In this document: positions 1 through 34,929 of the stretch, piece by piece | Position numbering within the stretch: the stretch's first letter is position 1 | How the letters are laid out: each line of letters starts with the position of its first letter | Assembly: GCA_009760855.2 (NCBI GenBank) | Contig: WPIO01000103.1 | Coordinates: forward strand, 422,001-486,000 | Source: Cristatella mucedo | Taxonomy: Eukaryota; Bryozoa; Phylactolaemata; Cristatellidae | Direction of reading: 5' to 3' | DNA: 64,000 nucleotides | The notes under the pieces: generated by a model | Told to the model about the DNA's origin: nothing | What the model saw: the letters and a program-made list of their open reading frames with translations, nothing else | The model's database searches: none | Made by a program: the position numbers and the translations under genes

Positions 1-78
<78 letters not shown>

Positions 79-131
79 GAGAGACAGACAGAGAGACAGA
101 CAGACAGAGAGACAGACAGACAGAGACAGAG
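1..131. repeat. (GA)n microsatellite with GACA variants
   Basis: The first 60 bases are pure GA. The next 70 alternate GAGA and GACA. The array runs off the left edge of the window, so its full length is unknown. Confidence 0.97.
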
Positions 132-422
132 AGCACGATGGGAAAGTTCAAGTTAAGTCGGGCAATGCACTCAAAAAGCTGGAATCACAAGAGCAAACGA
201 CAGTGCGAACGGACACTAGGTTGCAGGGATAAAGCCTTTCTACAAGGCACTTGTGCTATTGGCAGGGTGGCAAAACCGCCTACAGTAAACAAAGGCCATC
301 TGTCCGGGAATCCAGCCTCAGAGTGCATGAAATGATAACGATGGTGATAGTAATAATAACAAAACCTCTTGCGTCTGCTGCGAGCACGGCTGCTCGGCTT
401 GAGCAGAGCTTTGACAACAGCA
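132..422. other. non-coding stretch, nothing recognised
   Basis: Short open frames exist on both strands but show no family resemblance and no convincing splice context. Confidence 0.5.
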
Positions 423-434
423 CTGCTGCTGCTG

Positions 435-507
<73 letters not shown>

Positions 508-508
508 A
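423..508. repeat. trinucleotide array (CTG then ACT)
   Basis: Four CTG units pass into about 24 ACT/TAC units. All open frames through it are low-complexity poly-T, poly-L, poly-V or poly-S and are repeat artefacts, not genes. Confidence 0.95.
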
Positions 509-1244
509 CAGTCCTGCGCTCGGCCAAACCAGGAGTAAGGTGGCACCCATCTATATAATCTTCAGCAAAAACCCTAACAAGTGAACGAGTGGCAGCTAGC
601 GGCGATCGAACGAAGAGATTGACAGGGCTAGCGATATTTTTACACAGGAGACACGGAGGCTCATCGAAGTGAAGCAATAGAGAAAGAGATCAACCCGGCA
701 CCCGACTGCAAACTGACAAGAGCAGCTATGCCAACTCCCATTCAAGTTGCTATTAATCGAGATGCGTTTCTAGTGCCAACTACAAAATATGGGTCTAATT
801 AAGATAAAGTGAATTTTAATTGTAAAAAAACGTTTTATTTTAGAGCATAGCAAAGTTGCATAACACACAAATGCCTTACTTAGAGGAGAACCTTTTTGCT
901 CCACCTTGATAGCTATAGGTGAAATTGCAATCGTCATATCACACGAGGTCATATTAGCTAGGGAAAATTATTGTGTACGTGACCTACGACCCAAAGCTAG
1001 GGATTTGGATTTCTAGATACGAATAAAGACTTACACATGGCTGGATATACTAATAATAATGTTATGTGTATGGCATATACGACCTGAAGATAGACCTGGT
1101 GGCTAGATTAAGCAAAAAAGTTTAATTTCTAAATGACTTTCCTTTTTGATACCCTCGCTAACGATGGAAAGAGTGACCCTTGCAGTGCCTAGTTTAGAAA
1201 CAGTGTCGAACGGACACGATGAGAGGCCTTGAAGCTGGCCGGCC
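509..1244. other. AT-rich non-coding stretch
   Basis: I see no coding exon, RNA gene or recognisable repeat here. Confidence 0.45.
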
Positions 1245-3315
1245 GTGTTCCAATTAACAAAGCTAGGCTGCCAAAGACAAAACCACCCAGATGAACAGCA
1301 AGATATTCTAACGACGACACTTTCATTTAAGCAAAATTTTCTCAACAGCACGTTCACGCTTTTCCAGGGATATGTGGACTGTCCTGCTTCTACAATGCCT
1401 AGATCTTCTGCTGCCATTATAACTAACATAATAAATATGTCCCGAGCCTCAGGTCATGTCCCAGTACCTTTCAAAAAGGCTGTAGTCAGGCAACTACTCA
1501 TGAAAGCAACACTAGACCAAGAGAACCTTAGCAATTACCGCCCTGTCTCCCTTCTACCGTTCTTAACAGACACTAGAAGCAGTCATGGCAGATCTGCTGA
1601 ACTCATATATTGAAACTTCAAACCTAGCTAGTAAGCCCCAGTCTGGTTTTAGAGATTACCAATCCACAGAGTCAGCATCGCTTTGGGTGTACAACACCAG
1701 ACTTTGGTAGAGTCTCTCTGCTGGTTTTGATCAATCTTTCGGCAGCTGTTGATACTACAGATCACCAGGTTCTTCTCGAGCAGCTCTCATCTCGCCTGGG
1801 CATCACTAGAACTGCACTACAATGGCTCAGGTCCTATCTCAGTGGGACACTCCAGAGCATTGTTGTGAACCAAACAATGATCATCCGAGGAATCACCAAA
1901 GTACGGTATACCTCAGGGTATACCTCATATACCTCATGCCTGGTCTATTTCGTTTCACGGTTTATACTCTATCTCTTGCCCATGTGATTGCCAGGCAAAA
2001 TCTAGGCTTACAAATGTATGCAGATGACATTCAGTTGTACCTTTGCTTTGACCACTTGCAACAGGTCTAATTCTCCCCACTCCCTTGCTGTATGTATAGA
2101 TAACACCCACGCATGGTTGGCAGTAAACTTTCTTAAATCGAATAACGATAAAACCAACTTATTAAGTATGGGCAAACCAAGTTTGATTCAGAAATGGGAA
2201 AACCTAATGCTCAAAATCGGCTCTAAAAATATAGGTGTTAGCTGATTTAACAGCCTCATCTGTTTGGCAGCAGGAGAGCCTTAGCGGCTATCATCACTGC
2301 TTGTGCTGCCAATACAAAATCACCAACTGAAAGACTAGAACCCATCATTGCCTGCATATTCGCTATTGAATCTGCACAAAATCTTCAGTGCCCTGTTCCA
2401 AAGTGACCTTTCATTAAACGACCACATCACGTCCACAGTCAAGTCTACCTAATTTCAGCAACATAACATTGCAAGAATTCTTGTTAGACAGGGATACCAC
2501 ATACCAATTGGTCCATGCATTAGTGACACCATTCTGTAACTCACTGCTTGCTGGTCTCCTGGCATTTGTAATCAGGCACTTATAGTTGGCGCAAAACTCT
2601 GCAGCTAGGCTTGTCGATCGTGAGCAGCGTAGTTGCCACATCACACCATTTCTCGCCCAACTGCACTGGCTCCCAATCAAGCAGCGCACCAACTTCAAAG
2701 TTCTGTCACTTTACTTTTAGATCCCTTCATTCTTTGGCACCAGCCTACCTATCAGATCTACTCCTCTACTAGGCTAAGAATAGTACCAGCTGCTTTTCTG
2801 AATCAAATCGTTTAGCTACACATCGTGCAGATCTCAAATCCTTTGGACATGGTGCCTTTAGTTCATATCCTCCCAAACTCTAAAAGCCTGGAACTTACTC
2901 CCGAATGACGTCACGATACCCTCTGACATAATGAAATTTAAAAAGAAGCTTAAAACCCTCCCATTTTTCACAGCATTCTGTAGTAACATGTGATTTGTCC
3001 TTTAAGTGGCGATAAAGAATCGCCCACTGCAGGAACCGAACCCACGACCTCGGGATCGAGGTCGTGAAAGCAACCGCCTTACCTAGTGTGCCATCACGGT
3101 CCTTTGCGTGTCTGTAGCGTGCTGACACTGTGAATGCTGCCACTAACCATATTTACATGCAGAGCCTATGCATGTCACCTCTAACCATGCTATACATGCT
3201 GACATTGAGCATGCTACCACTAATCATTCGATCATGCTTCCGTTGAAGCAACTGTAAAGTGACTAGAAAGATATTAAGTTCTCTGAATATGCTATATAAG
3301 TTCAACATTATTATT
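1245..3315 (+). mobile_element. LINE A (CR1/L2-type non-LTR retrotransposon), decayed 3' part
   Basis: Fragments in several frames recall non-LTR reverse transcriptase: SNYRPVSLLP near 1533, a degraded NLSAAVDT (box A) near 1733 and an intact YADD at about 2021-2032. The C-terminal region with HTISRPTALAPNQ-like remains follows. The 3' end carries the family tail AAAG-TTCTCTGA ending in an ATT-rich run at 3300-3320. Frameshifts and stops make it dead. A SINE A copy is nested at 3005-3098. Confidence 0.85.
3005..3098 (-). mobile_element. SINE A copy nested in LINE A, with target-site duplication
   Basis: On the minus strand it reads from GCCGTGATGG through a tRNA-like B box (GGTTCG) to the ATCGCCACT region, and lacks the usual 3' half. 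GTCCTTT at 2998-3004 and again at 3099-3105 flanks it. Other LINE A copies have a single GTCCTTT here. Confidence 0.85.
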
Positions 3316-3568
3316 AATAATTTAGCTTTATCGCAATGAAGCTAAAAGAAATTAAGAAAAGCTTCCGAGGTCACGACGATCAACACACACTTTAGTGGCC
3401 TCACTAACGATGGCAACACACTGGAATAGTCGATTCCCTCCACCCAATTCCGAGCAGGTGGTAAATTATTTTTTTTCTTTCTAGGTGACAGTCTCTGCAG
3501 CCTGGAGCGGACGTTTCCCAGCCATGTCACGAATCGCAGACAGATAGCGCTTGAAAAAGGGCACTGAC

Positions 3569-3974
3569 CAAGATTCGTGTCGCTGCTGACACTGTCACGC
3601 GACGACTCGTTGATCGGGTCCATGTAGGTTTCCATGTGCTTCGGAAGGCTGGTGAGCGGCTGAAGGGCAGGCGGCTGCTGCTGAGTGGCCTGCTGCTGCT
3701 GCTGAGCGTGAGATGCCGCTGCCGCCGCAGCCACCACTCCGGCCGAAGCGTGCAGCTGATGCTGCACAGCAGCGACGGCCGGGCCACCCCCGAGCTTCGC
3801 CGGCTCCAGGATGGCCACCGGTACCGGTATGACGACAGGTGCAGCCACTGCAATGGCGCCGCCGGCAGCTGCAGGGGGCCTCTGGTATGCCGGGCGCGAC
3901 TGCTGCAGCAACGTCGGTGGAGGAAACGACTTGCAAATGCGCCGGACCGAACCAAACCGGACCGGTGCACCCAT
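3569..3974 (-). CDS. probable N-terminal coding exon, Ala/Gln-rich protein, unidentified
   Basis: The minus strand is open from an ATG at 3974 to a good splice donor (CTTG|gtcagt) at 3569/3568, giving 135 codons plus one base. The first 24 residues are basic and Pro-containing. The next ones run through alternating Ala, Val, Pro and Gln blocks (PVVIPVPVAI, HAQQQQQ, QQQPPALQP) to a less biased end, HMETYMDPINESSRDSVSS. That non-repetitive, Ser/Asp-rich end is what argues for real coding. An alternative reading starts the exon at 3902, after an acceptor tgctgcag. A further candidate upstream exon at 3979-4084 (KKPGQQPAQNEV...) has a good acceptor and donor but ends in phase 1, which does not fit a phase-0 exon at 3902. 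I do not recognise the protein. Further exons would lie left of the window or in the repeats at 1-3.3 kb, where I find none. Confidence 0.45.
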
Positions 3975-5029
3975 TCACCTTCCGAGATGTCCCGACCGAG
4001 AGCGCCGGCTACTGCTGCAGCCGCCGTCACAGCGGCGTCACCGTCGGGCACTTCGTTCTGCGCAGGCTGCTGTCCCGGTTTCTTCTACGAAAGAAGTCGA
4101 AAGTTCGTGCACGGCAGGCAGAAAGGGCTGACCGAGGCAAAAGCTGACCGAGGCAAATTCAGCTACCGGGCCAAACGCGACGAAAGTGCGCGCAGGAGCC
4201 GGGAGAGCAGTGAGCAGCGACCGACTGAGTCACTGGCCGCCAGGCTTGCTCAACGAAGCAAACCACCAACGCGTGGACGAAGACGAGGGCCACTAGAGCC
4301 AAGTGGTCCGTCGAAAGGAACATACGAGAGAGATGGGTCTTCGGGCACCAGCTTGGTGCGTGCCAACGACTTGCCAGCGCTGCTGAGCACGACCTCTTAT
4401 CTTTATTCCCTACTCACCTTGGCAATCGGTTCCTGAGCTAGACCTGCAAGGCAAGAGAAACAGTCGTCGCCAACAGCAGCTAGCAAAACTGCGGCTCCGA
4501 TGAAAACACAAAGGCCGACAACTTAAAAAAATACTAACGGCCGGCCCAACAGGAACACGGCTAGCAGCCAGCGTGCATCGATCATGTAGTGAGACTCACC
4601 CGGAACCCACTTGAACACTGCCATGGAGGTGTCGTTAAGTGTCACCCATTTCTTTTCCCTGCAAACGAAGGTCACACGCTAAGTCGCATGCACAACTGGC
4701 TAGGTGGTGGCAAAAAATACGCAATTCTCCATCGCAGTAGGAAAGAAGGAGGAAGGCGGGTGCTCGAGTTATGCTGCTACAGTCGGCGGCGAGCCAAGCG
4801 AAAGGGGCACCGGAGCTTAGGAGCCGGCTGGCAGCGGCCAAGATCAGGCGACACTCGCAATGAGAGAGTGCTGCTAAGAGTGCTTGCACATCGTCTGCGC
4901 TCGCGAATGATCTTGCCTTTCACGGCACGATAATTCTCGAACGTCAGGATCCAGGCCGTTGCTAGCACAAGTCCTGCTGCGGACAGTCCGTTATTTGCAT
5001 GCGATCCTCACCTTTGCCACCTGTTCTAG
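3975..5029. other. GC-rich stretch, possible promoter or 5' region of the minus-strand gene
   Basis: The DNA is GC- and CpG-rich compared with its surroundings and lies upstream of the minus-strand exon. No TATA box or RNA gene is evident. Long plus-strand frames at 3636-4436 are shadows of the GC bias. Confidence 0.3.
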
Positions 5030-5145
5030 CCAAGGGGCAAAGCGCTTGCACTTCACGACCCAGGTCGAAGGTTTGAGTCCTTCGGCGGAATATATTGTGG
5101 CAGCCCACTGCGAGCAGGTGATAGCTGCTGACGCTCTTTTGCAGT
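5030..5145 (+). mobile_element. tRNA-derived SINE fragment (A2-like, old)
   Basis: It resembles the SINE A head: CTTCACGACCCAGGTCG, then a B-box-like GGTTTGAGTCC and the GCAGGTGATAGC segment. It is well diverged. Confidence 0.55.
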
Positions 5146-5865
5146 AACATGAACAGGGCTTATGAGCAACTAATCTTAACTACATTTTTTTTTATATATG
5201 CCCGTGTTCTCGCTTGGGGCAAAGTCTCAGGAAAGCAGTGTGCTTCCGGCTGCAAACGCCTCGAGCCTTCGGCTGTTCCGTTGAATGAAGACATCCGATG
5301 ATTTACTAGCACTGAACATCACGGATTGTCTGCTAGCCATATGAGGTCGTGACCGGCTCTGATTGAGGTGAGCAAGCAGCAGAAGGGAGAGCAATAGTCG
5401 TCAATTTTGGCCCACCCACCTGCCTGCCTGCAGGTTGCCCAGCCAGTGTCCCCGGTGCCCTACCCAGTGTGAGGTAACCCTGGCAGAGAAGCATGACAGG
5501 CGAACACCCCTGTACTCGCAAATGTCGGTTGTCACAAGTTTCACGCACATCACCCACGAATCATTACTGTGCTGGGCCAGCGTGCGCCAGCAGTTGGTTC
5601 TATAGGCAGTGGGCAGGCTGGAGCACTGCGATACTTTTGCAAATACCACACTGCCTTCAGAAAACACCGTAAGCAATACGTGCCTTTGTAGCTACCACAT
5701 GTCATGCCCAAAAACGAAATGGTGCGGAAATAGCGGAGATAAACCAACTACTTTTTTCGACCACCCTATAGTTCCTTGAAGGAAGCACTTAGTACTAGGC
5801 AAAACCAGGTAAGTTAACAGCCTAATTTATAGCAGGCCCGTGAGCCGTAGCGACAACCACTCTCA
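5146..5865. other. non-coding stretch, nothing recognised
   Basis: Several overlapping minus-strand frames up to 91 codons show no family resemblance or splice support. Confidence 0.4.
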
Positions 5866-5938
5866 ATTGCAGTGGCCAATAAAAATTGCCTCCGGGAGGA
5901 CTGAACCCACGACTTGGGTCATGAAGTGAGCCCGGGCG
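5866..5938 (-). mobile_element. SINE A2 fragment
   Basis: It contains the reverse complement of a tRNA-like B box (ACTGAACCCACGACTT). It matches similar fragments near 23.2, 50.3 and 59.0 kb. Confidence 0.6.
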
Positions 5939-6475
5939 GCATTATAACAAGAATAAAAATAATAATGATAAACCATTTGTATAGCACCCTCAAAAAAATA
6001 AATCTCTTTGTAGGCACACTACATGTACTATAAAGTAAGCAAGTCAACTGGTTTGCGAGAACATTCGACATTGTGTCAGCACACATAAGCAGCAACGACA
6101 AATTCACGTGGACCCAGCAAATCCTGTGAGGAATAGATACGTTTCTTACTGCTTTTTAAATGTCATAAAGTTAGAGGCTGTCCTTCAACCAGTCGGGAGT
6201 GAGCTCTGGGCTTTTGGAAGCATACTAACTACAGGCACGGTCTCCAAAGGATTTGAAGTTGGTTAGAAGCACAGCTAAACGCCTCGAGTCAGAAGAGCAG
6301 GTACGTACGACATATATCCTGACTGGGAAGTAATTCTGATAGGCAGGCTTGGAGCAAGAGAATGAAGAGATCTGAAGTGAGTGACCAAACCATAAGCTCT
6401 TTACGCTGCTTGATGGAAAGCCGGTTGGTAGGAAGCGATGGAACCGTGGAACGCTCACGGAAGACAAGTCTCTCC
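5939..6475 (-). mobile_element. LINE A 3' fragment
   Basis: The reverse complement gives the family C-terminal block (FGDRA, SSYAPKAWN-like remains) and then the AATAATAATG-type tail at the low-coordinate end. It is not open. Confidence 0.8.
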
Positions 6476-7274
6476 TGCTAAGTAAGACACCGATTGGGAG
6501 CCCTTTATTGCACAGGCCGGTAGAGCAGCACGCAGTGAATTACAGTAAAGAAGTGTTGAGTATGCGAAGTGTGAGCAGGCACAGAGGTAACCGGGCTGCG
6601 TCCAAACACCCGAACGAGTGAGAATTCAAGCTCGGCGCACAAAGGCTGTGTGATTCGATGATACTTCCACTCTCTAGAACTATCAGCCGCAGCTCATGAA
6701 AACCGAGCGCTCGCACTTTATTCCAGGCATGTCATTTCCATACACATTTAAAAATACGTGCCACACACTCGAAAAAACAATGCCGCTTTACTGAAATTCG
6801 ACACACAAGCAGAACAGTCTCTTTTTTTAAGGCACACGCTTCAGCTCGACACATCCTAAGCGAAACGCTGTAAATTCGTCAAAGCGAGGAGGGTGGACCG
6901 AAGTAAGGGATTCACGCTGCAGCTTCATGGACCGTCACATAATATGGCTAGTGGCAGCTAGGCTGAGGGATCGGCGCATACTGACCATTTTCGGACGCGG
7001 TCGATTGCGGTGGCTACCCTTTTTATATCCTCCTTGGCCCGGCTTCGTGTCTCCGCCCTGAAGGAGCGCGAAAACATTGCCGCCGGTAGCAAATACGACT
7101 GCCAGCAACAAATGAGAGCACGACCGGATGTGGATGTGATATTCTTCCGCTGGCCAGACGCATTAGAATAACGTTCTTCACTTATGCAGCTGTAGTTTTG
7201 TATTTAATATGATAACTAAAAGATTAATTCACCACATGCAAACATTTCATTCATTGAAATATAGATTGCGAGGC
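6476..7274. other. non-coding stretch, nothing recognised
   Basis: No gene, RNA or familiar repeat is seen here. Confidence 0.4.
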
Positions 7275-7279
7275 AAAAA
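7275..7279 (-). terminator. Pol III T-run behind the initiator tRNA
   Basis: The tRNA strand has five T in a row, starting 8 nt after the tRNA 3' end. This is the usual Pol III termination signal. Confidence 0.75.
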
Positions 7280-7286
7280 TTATACA

Positions 7287-7358
7287 TAGCAGAGAATGGT
7301 TTCGATCCATCGACCTCTGGGTTATGGGCCCAGCACGCTTCCACTGCGCCACTCTGCT
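7287..7358 (-). tRNA. initiator tRNA-Met (anticodon CAT)
   Basis: The minus strand folds into a full 72-nt cloverleaf. The acceptor stem is AGCAGAG/CTCTGCT, the A box is TGGCGCAGTGG and the anticodon stem is CTGGG/CCCAG with loop CCCATAA. The T loop is ATCGAAA. The first base pair A1-U72 and the A-containing T loop (no T54) are hallmarks of eukaryotic initiator tRNA and distinguish it from elongator tRNA-Met. There is no intron. A T-run follows at 7275-7279. I see no decay, so it is probably a working gene. Confidence 0.96.
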
Positions 7359-7617
7359 ACTACACTAACTGTCAACAATAACATATATTTATTACTTTCT
7401 TAAAAATGTACACTAGTCAAAATTACATTTGTGCTTTATTTGCGAGGATTTTATTCCTATTTATCAAGTAGAATTTTATGCTATAAACTGACTGGGTCAC
7501 AACAGAGCCACTAGAAGGACCATACTTTAAACAGAAATAATTAAAACAGAAACTGTCACTAGTGACGCACGGGGCACGTCGAGCACGCATACCATTCATT
7601 TACTTGTAATACGACAA
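7359..7617. other. AT-rich spacer, nothing recognised
   Basis: This is the upstream flank of the tRNA gene. Confidence 0.4.
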
Positions 7618-7705
7618 TGTTATTCATTTGTATAGCGCCTCGAGAGAGAGAGAATCTCTATCCAGGCGCTTTACATATGCCACAGGGCGCGAGCCCCTGT
7701 TCCCG
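7618..7705 (-). mobile_element. SINE B 3' fragment
   Basis: It holds the reverse complement of the SINE B tail (AAGCGCCTGG...CGCTATACAAATGAA). A short GA run sits inside the stem-loop. Confidence 0.7.
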
Positions 7706-8119
7706 TACGTCAAAAGATAATGAATCCTACAACTTTTGATGGCCATTTCATAACCAAACTAAAGCTCTTCGATACTTTTGAGACCATCGTAAAACATTTC
7801 AATGCAATCGCGCGGATGTATCTTGCAAGTGTTCGACATTCCATTTTTTCCCTATCGGAGGCTGCGCCGCGTATAGTCGGCGACTGCATTATCACCGCAT
7901 ACCTTACTTTCTTTCAACATTTTCAGGCCCAATTGCACGTTTACTTTATTCTCGCACCCATCCATTAAACCTATATATCCGTTCTTTTCCTGGAGCATGT
8001 GAGCAGTAAGTTTCTCCTATGAACGAACGAGGCGCTTACGCCGCTAGCCAGTAAGCTTCTGCGAGGACGCGGCTGCCGCCGCCGCAAGCGAGGGGCGGCA
8101 GTTTTACTCAACATAAACT
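7706..8119. other. spacer with small open frames, no gene identified
   Basis: Opposing frames at 7710-7968 have no recognisable domain. The sequence turns GC-rich near 8060. Confidence 0.35.
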
Positions 8120-8355
8120 GGCACCCGTGTTCAGATACTGCCGATACTAAGCCACAGCAACGTGTACGTTTTCAAGGTACTTGGGGCTTTCCACTCAGAT
8201 TAAGCGACACCCGCGTTCACGTACTGTCGACACTAATTCACAGCGTCGTTGATGCTTCAAGCAGTTGGCGCTCTCCACTCAGATTAAGCGACACTCGTAT
8301 TCAGGTACCGTCGACACTAATACATGGCGTCCTGGACGCCCGCAAGCTGCTGGAG
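8120..8355. repeat. three imperfect ~84-bp tandem units upstream of COG7
   Basis: Units begin at 8120, 8206 and 8290 and are about 86, 84 and 66 bp long. Each starts near G(G/A)CAC(C/T)CG(T/C)(G/A)TTCA and contains TACTGTCGACACTAA or a variant. The first two end with CCACTCAGATTAAGC. Confidence 0.85.
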
Positions 8356-8438
8356 CGACGCAGTTTGATTCACTGCGGTAGACCGCGCCCGAATATCAAG
8401 TTCAAGGTTGATAACCATAGACACGGTTCAAGGTTAGC

Positions 8439-8450
8439 GATGGCGGAAGC
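8439..8450 (+). promoter_or_regulatory. possible YY1/ETS-like promoter motif
   Basis: GATGGCGGAAGC combines a YY1-like GATGGCGG core with an ETS-like GGAAG. It lies about 140 bp before the proposed COG7 start codon, a common arrangement for TATA-less housekeeping promoters. This is motif resemblance only. Confidence 0.25.
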
Positions 8451-8589
8451 GTTGATGTAGCATCAGCCATCGCCGATACCGGGTCTACTGCTTGGCCGGA
8501 GTTTACATTGAATTGGTGGATGCTTCTGCGCCGCAGTGATTCACTACATCCGCTTGTTTTACTGTGACAGGAAATCAGAATCTATGCAG

Positions 8590-31964
<23,375 letters not shown>

Positions 31965-34644
31965 CGGCGACGCCGGTGCCGCCGCCATCGTCTTCGTCTT
32001 CGTCATCGTGCTCGGCCGAGTTGCTGACAGCAGCAGATCGGGCCGTACTCTAACCTCTGGCTCTCGGCCGGCTCCCCCCATCCCGTCCCACCCACTCCCC
32101 GTCGTGCAGCAGCGGCTAGCTGTGCGGCGGCCGGCGGCGCCGGTCACTCGCTGCCATCGAACTGGGCCAAGATTTTCGGGTGCAGCATTCGCGCCACGGG
32201 TAACGGCATTGGCGGTCTCGACGTGACGTGAACGTGACGCGAGCCAGCGCTTTTTTTTGGGCTCTGCTCTCCCAGTACATTCGAACCTATCATTCAGCAA
32301 GTGTTCCGTTTTCACAATTTTTATATCAAACAGTTGTCGATATTCAAGAAGATCGAAACGGACGATTTAGGAGATTCGATTTAGGGGCCTCGTATTTTAC
32401 TCTGCACACGTCTGGTCACACATAGCTCGCAGCGATGGTAAGCTCCCGCGCGACTGGGCGAAACGGGAAGCTTGCAGCGCTGGCGGCCTTCATATTCCCA
32501 GGAATGTCGTGCAACAATGCAGTCGGTCGGTGCACCTCGATGCATTCGCTCTTGGAGTCGCGCTGCGGCGCAGTCGCTGCCGAGCCAAAGAGCCGACGAC
32601 CACGGAGCCGCCCGCGTAATACAGAATCGAATGTGTGAAATGTGTTGCCGCAAGCATCTGTAATGAATGGCATAGCTGCTGCCATTGCCTTGTAAAGAAG
32701 CTAGTATTTGCTGCTGTTACTGTTGATGTTTCGTCTGTCGTTCATGGCATGCCCTTTACAGGCAATAACTAAAGATGGAATAAGGGTGTTCAAGACACCA
32801 TCACACTCTGAACAAAGTTTGCCTAGGCATAGAATAAGCCCTCGGAGAAGCAGCATGCATTCCTTCTGCAAATTGATTAGTCCCTGGGAATCTATTTTGC
32901 CTAGGCCACTGTGGCTTTCCTTCCGTGATGAAGTTGCTGTAGTTTTGATTCGCACAGCAGAGAGCCCGCCGATGCCCAACACCGACAGTTTATTCCAACG
33001 CACGGAGCCCACTCCTTTCGGCCCCTCCTTCGACTCGACTCCTCGGCCACAATCCTTCTGTGAGTCGGCGGGAGGACAAAGGTGGCCTGTGGATAAACAA
33101 CAGCCGTCAGACCACAGCCGTGCACTGGCCTGTCCCTAGGCTGCTATCGGTCTGCCTGCACTTGCAGTGTGCCGGCGAGCCCAGCGATCTGGGCCATGCG
33201 CAGAGAACCACAAACCACAGTTGCGTTTAAAAGAAATTGGCACAATCACTTAAGATGTCAGCCATGGAACGGCTCAGACGTTCTTTGCTAAGCCAAGCTT
33301 TCGAGAGACAAGGCATTGTATGTATTGCAAATATTGTTCCTGTCATCCACACGAACAAAGTTGGGTGCTAGCTGTTCAAGTACAAGAAAAACGCTTCAAG
33401 TTAAAGAAGTCGCCATATCATGATACAGCTGCCCGATTTCCTAAAAACATCAAGCGACCACTGCAAGCCGTCGTCAAGAGGACGCGGTAACTGGCGAACT
33501 CTTTAAGGAGTCTGCGGTTCCCTAGCTTTCCAGCAAACTGACCGCTGGACTCGGGCTCAAGTGCTCGTGGGACCATTTCTATGAGTGAATTTCTCTCACT
33601 TAAAAGCAGACACAAACAGGGTCGATCTCTTTAGCAAGAGTGCAGCTTATTGAGAAATTAAGCTTACTTCCTCATGCACCCTCGTGCAATATAATCCAGT
33701 GATATATAAAATGTATGGTTGAATTTTTCCAAATAACCTTCCTTTAAACGTCGACGTCAGCTCAGCAGGTAAATCAGCTGAATTTCAGCTACTAAAAATT
33801 CTCTTGTGCCGGTCTTAACCCAGGGGTAGGGTGCTCACGCGATGCGTGTTGTGCATTCTAGCCCTGCAGTACGCATTACTTCCTTTCGCTGCTACTCAAG
33901 GGAAAGACCCGAGGCGCTTATACCGCAGTATAAAGGAGGCTGCTTGATCGGCAGCCTTTCGTGTTACTCGAGAAGTAGCCGATGCTATGGCACGGTAAAC
34001 TTGCTCTCAATTCGCCTCTCTTCATAACCCGCAGTCGCTAGAATTGATTCGCGAGTTGCCACCATAGCTTTAGGTCAACGACTTTCCTTGTCGCCTCACA
34101 CCCCGGAAAAATTAATGCATATTTATTTTTCATAAGGAAATTATTTCGCGACTCTTTCCACTGCACGCTGCTAACGCAGCACCGCTAGAGCGCCAATGAG
34201 GCCAAGCCAGGGAGGAGTAGGACTGTCGACCTTGCTTTATTTGGAGACACATCGAGAGCTCGTCGTCAAATAATCGGATCGTCAAATGCTGTGCGCGTCA
34301 TACTGCATGCACTCAAGCCACCCTTGCTGGATGCATTCATCCTTGCATCTGCGACGTGCAGCAACTTTCTTACCAAGCCCAGCGTCATTCTCTCTTGAGT
34401 CCTCTAAGCGACAAGAGATTCGCTAAACTCTACGGACGGCAGTCGCACGACGCTCCTTAGACAGGAAGCAGCCGATAAGAGAGTTAGAGCCAGCATGGAA
34501 AAGCTGGCTGTAACGTTGAAAAGCACCGGGCATTCTTTTCAAGCAGATAATTATCTTTTATATGAACATTTGCTTAGTTCCGAAACTCAACTTGACGGTG
34601 AGGATATGCTATCTCCTGCCGAATTCAAATCTCAATCTTTCGCC
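31965..34644. other. COG7 3' region and intergenic space
   Basis: No clear polyadenylation hexamer was seen soon after the stop. Apart from a SINE B copy near 33812, nothing is recognised. Confidence 0.4.
33812..33935 (+). mobile_element. SINE B, diverged
   Basis: It has a tRNA-like head (GGTGCTCACGCGATGCGTG, then TTCTAGCCC) followed by a GCGCTTATACCG segment. Confidence 0.5.
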
Positions 34645-34802
34645 GTCTGCCCATCGACTTAAGCCACTAAACGACCTTATACCGTTTATACAATGTCACT
34701 GCATGACCTAACGTTACCACTGATCATTTGGTCATACTTTCTTTACATTATTTGTAAAGTGTCTCGCACTGAGAGTGCTAAACAAATGTATTATTATTAT
34801 TG
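34645..34802 (+). mobile_element. LINE A tail
   Basis: CTGATCATTTGGTCATACTT, TGTAAAGTGTCTCGCACTG and a terminal (ATT)n. Confidence 0.75.
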
Positions 34803-34929
34803 TAACGCCCTTAACGAGTCTGCGCCTCGGACTAAATCCGATGTCCGTCCACGCGCCAGACGCCTTTTGTTTACAGCTGGAATAAAGAAAGCACGGAGTA
34901 AGAATAATGTGACATTTTCGACCAACCCA

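Noticed and set aside
251-584. Poly-Thr, poly-Leu, poly-Val and poly-Ser frames
   Set aside because: Artefacts of the ACT/CTG array; no splice or start context.
3636-4436. 266-codon plus frame
   Set aside because: Arg/Ser-rich shadow of GC-rich DNA opposite the more plausible minus-strand exon.
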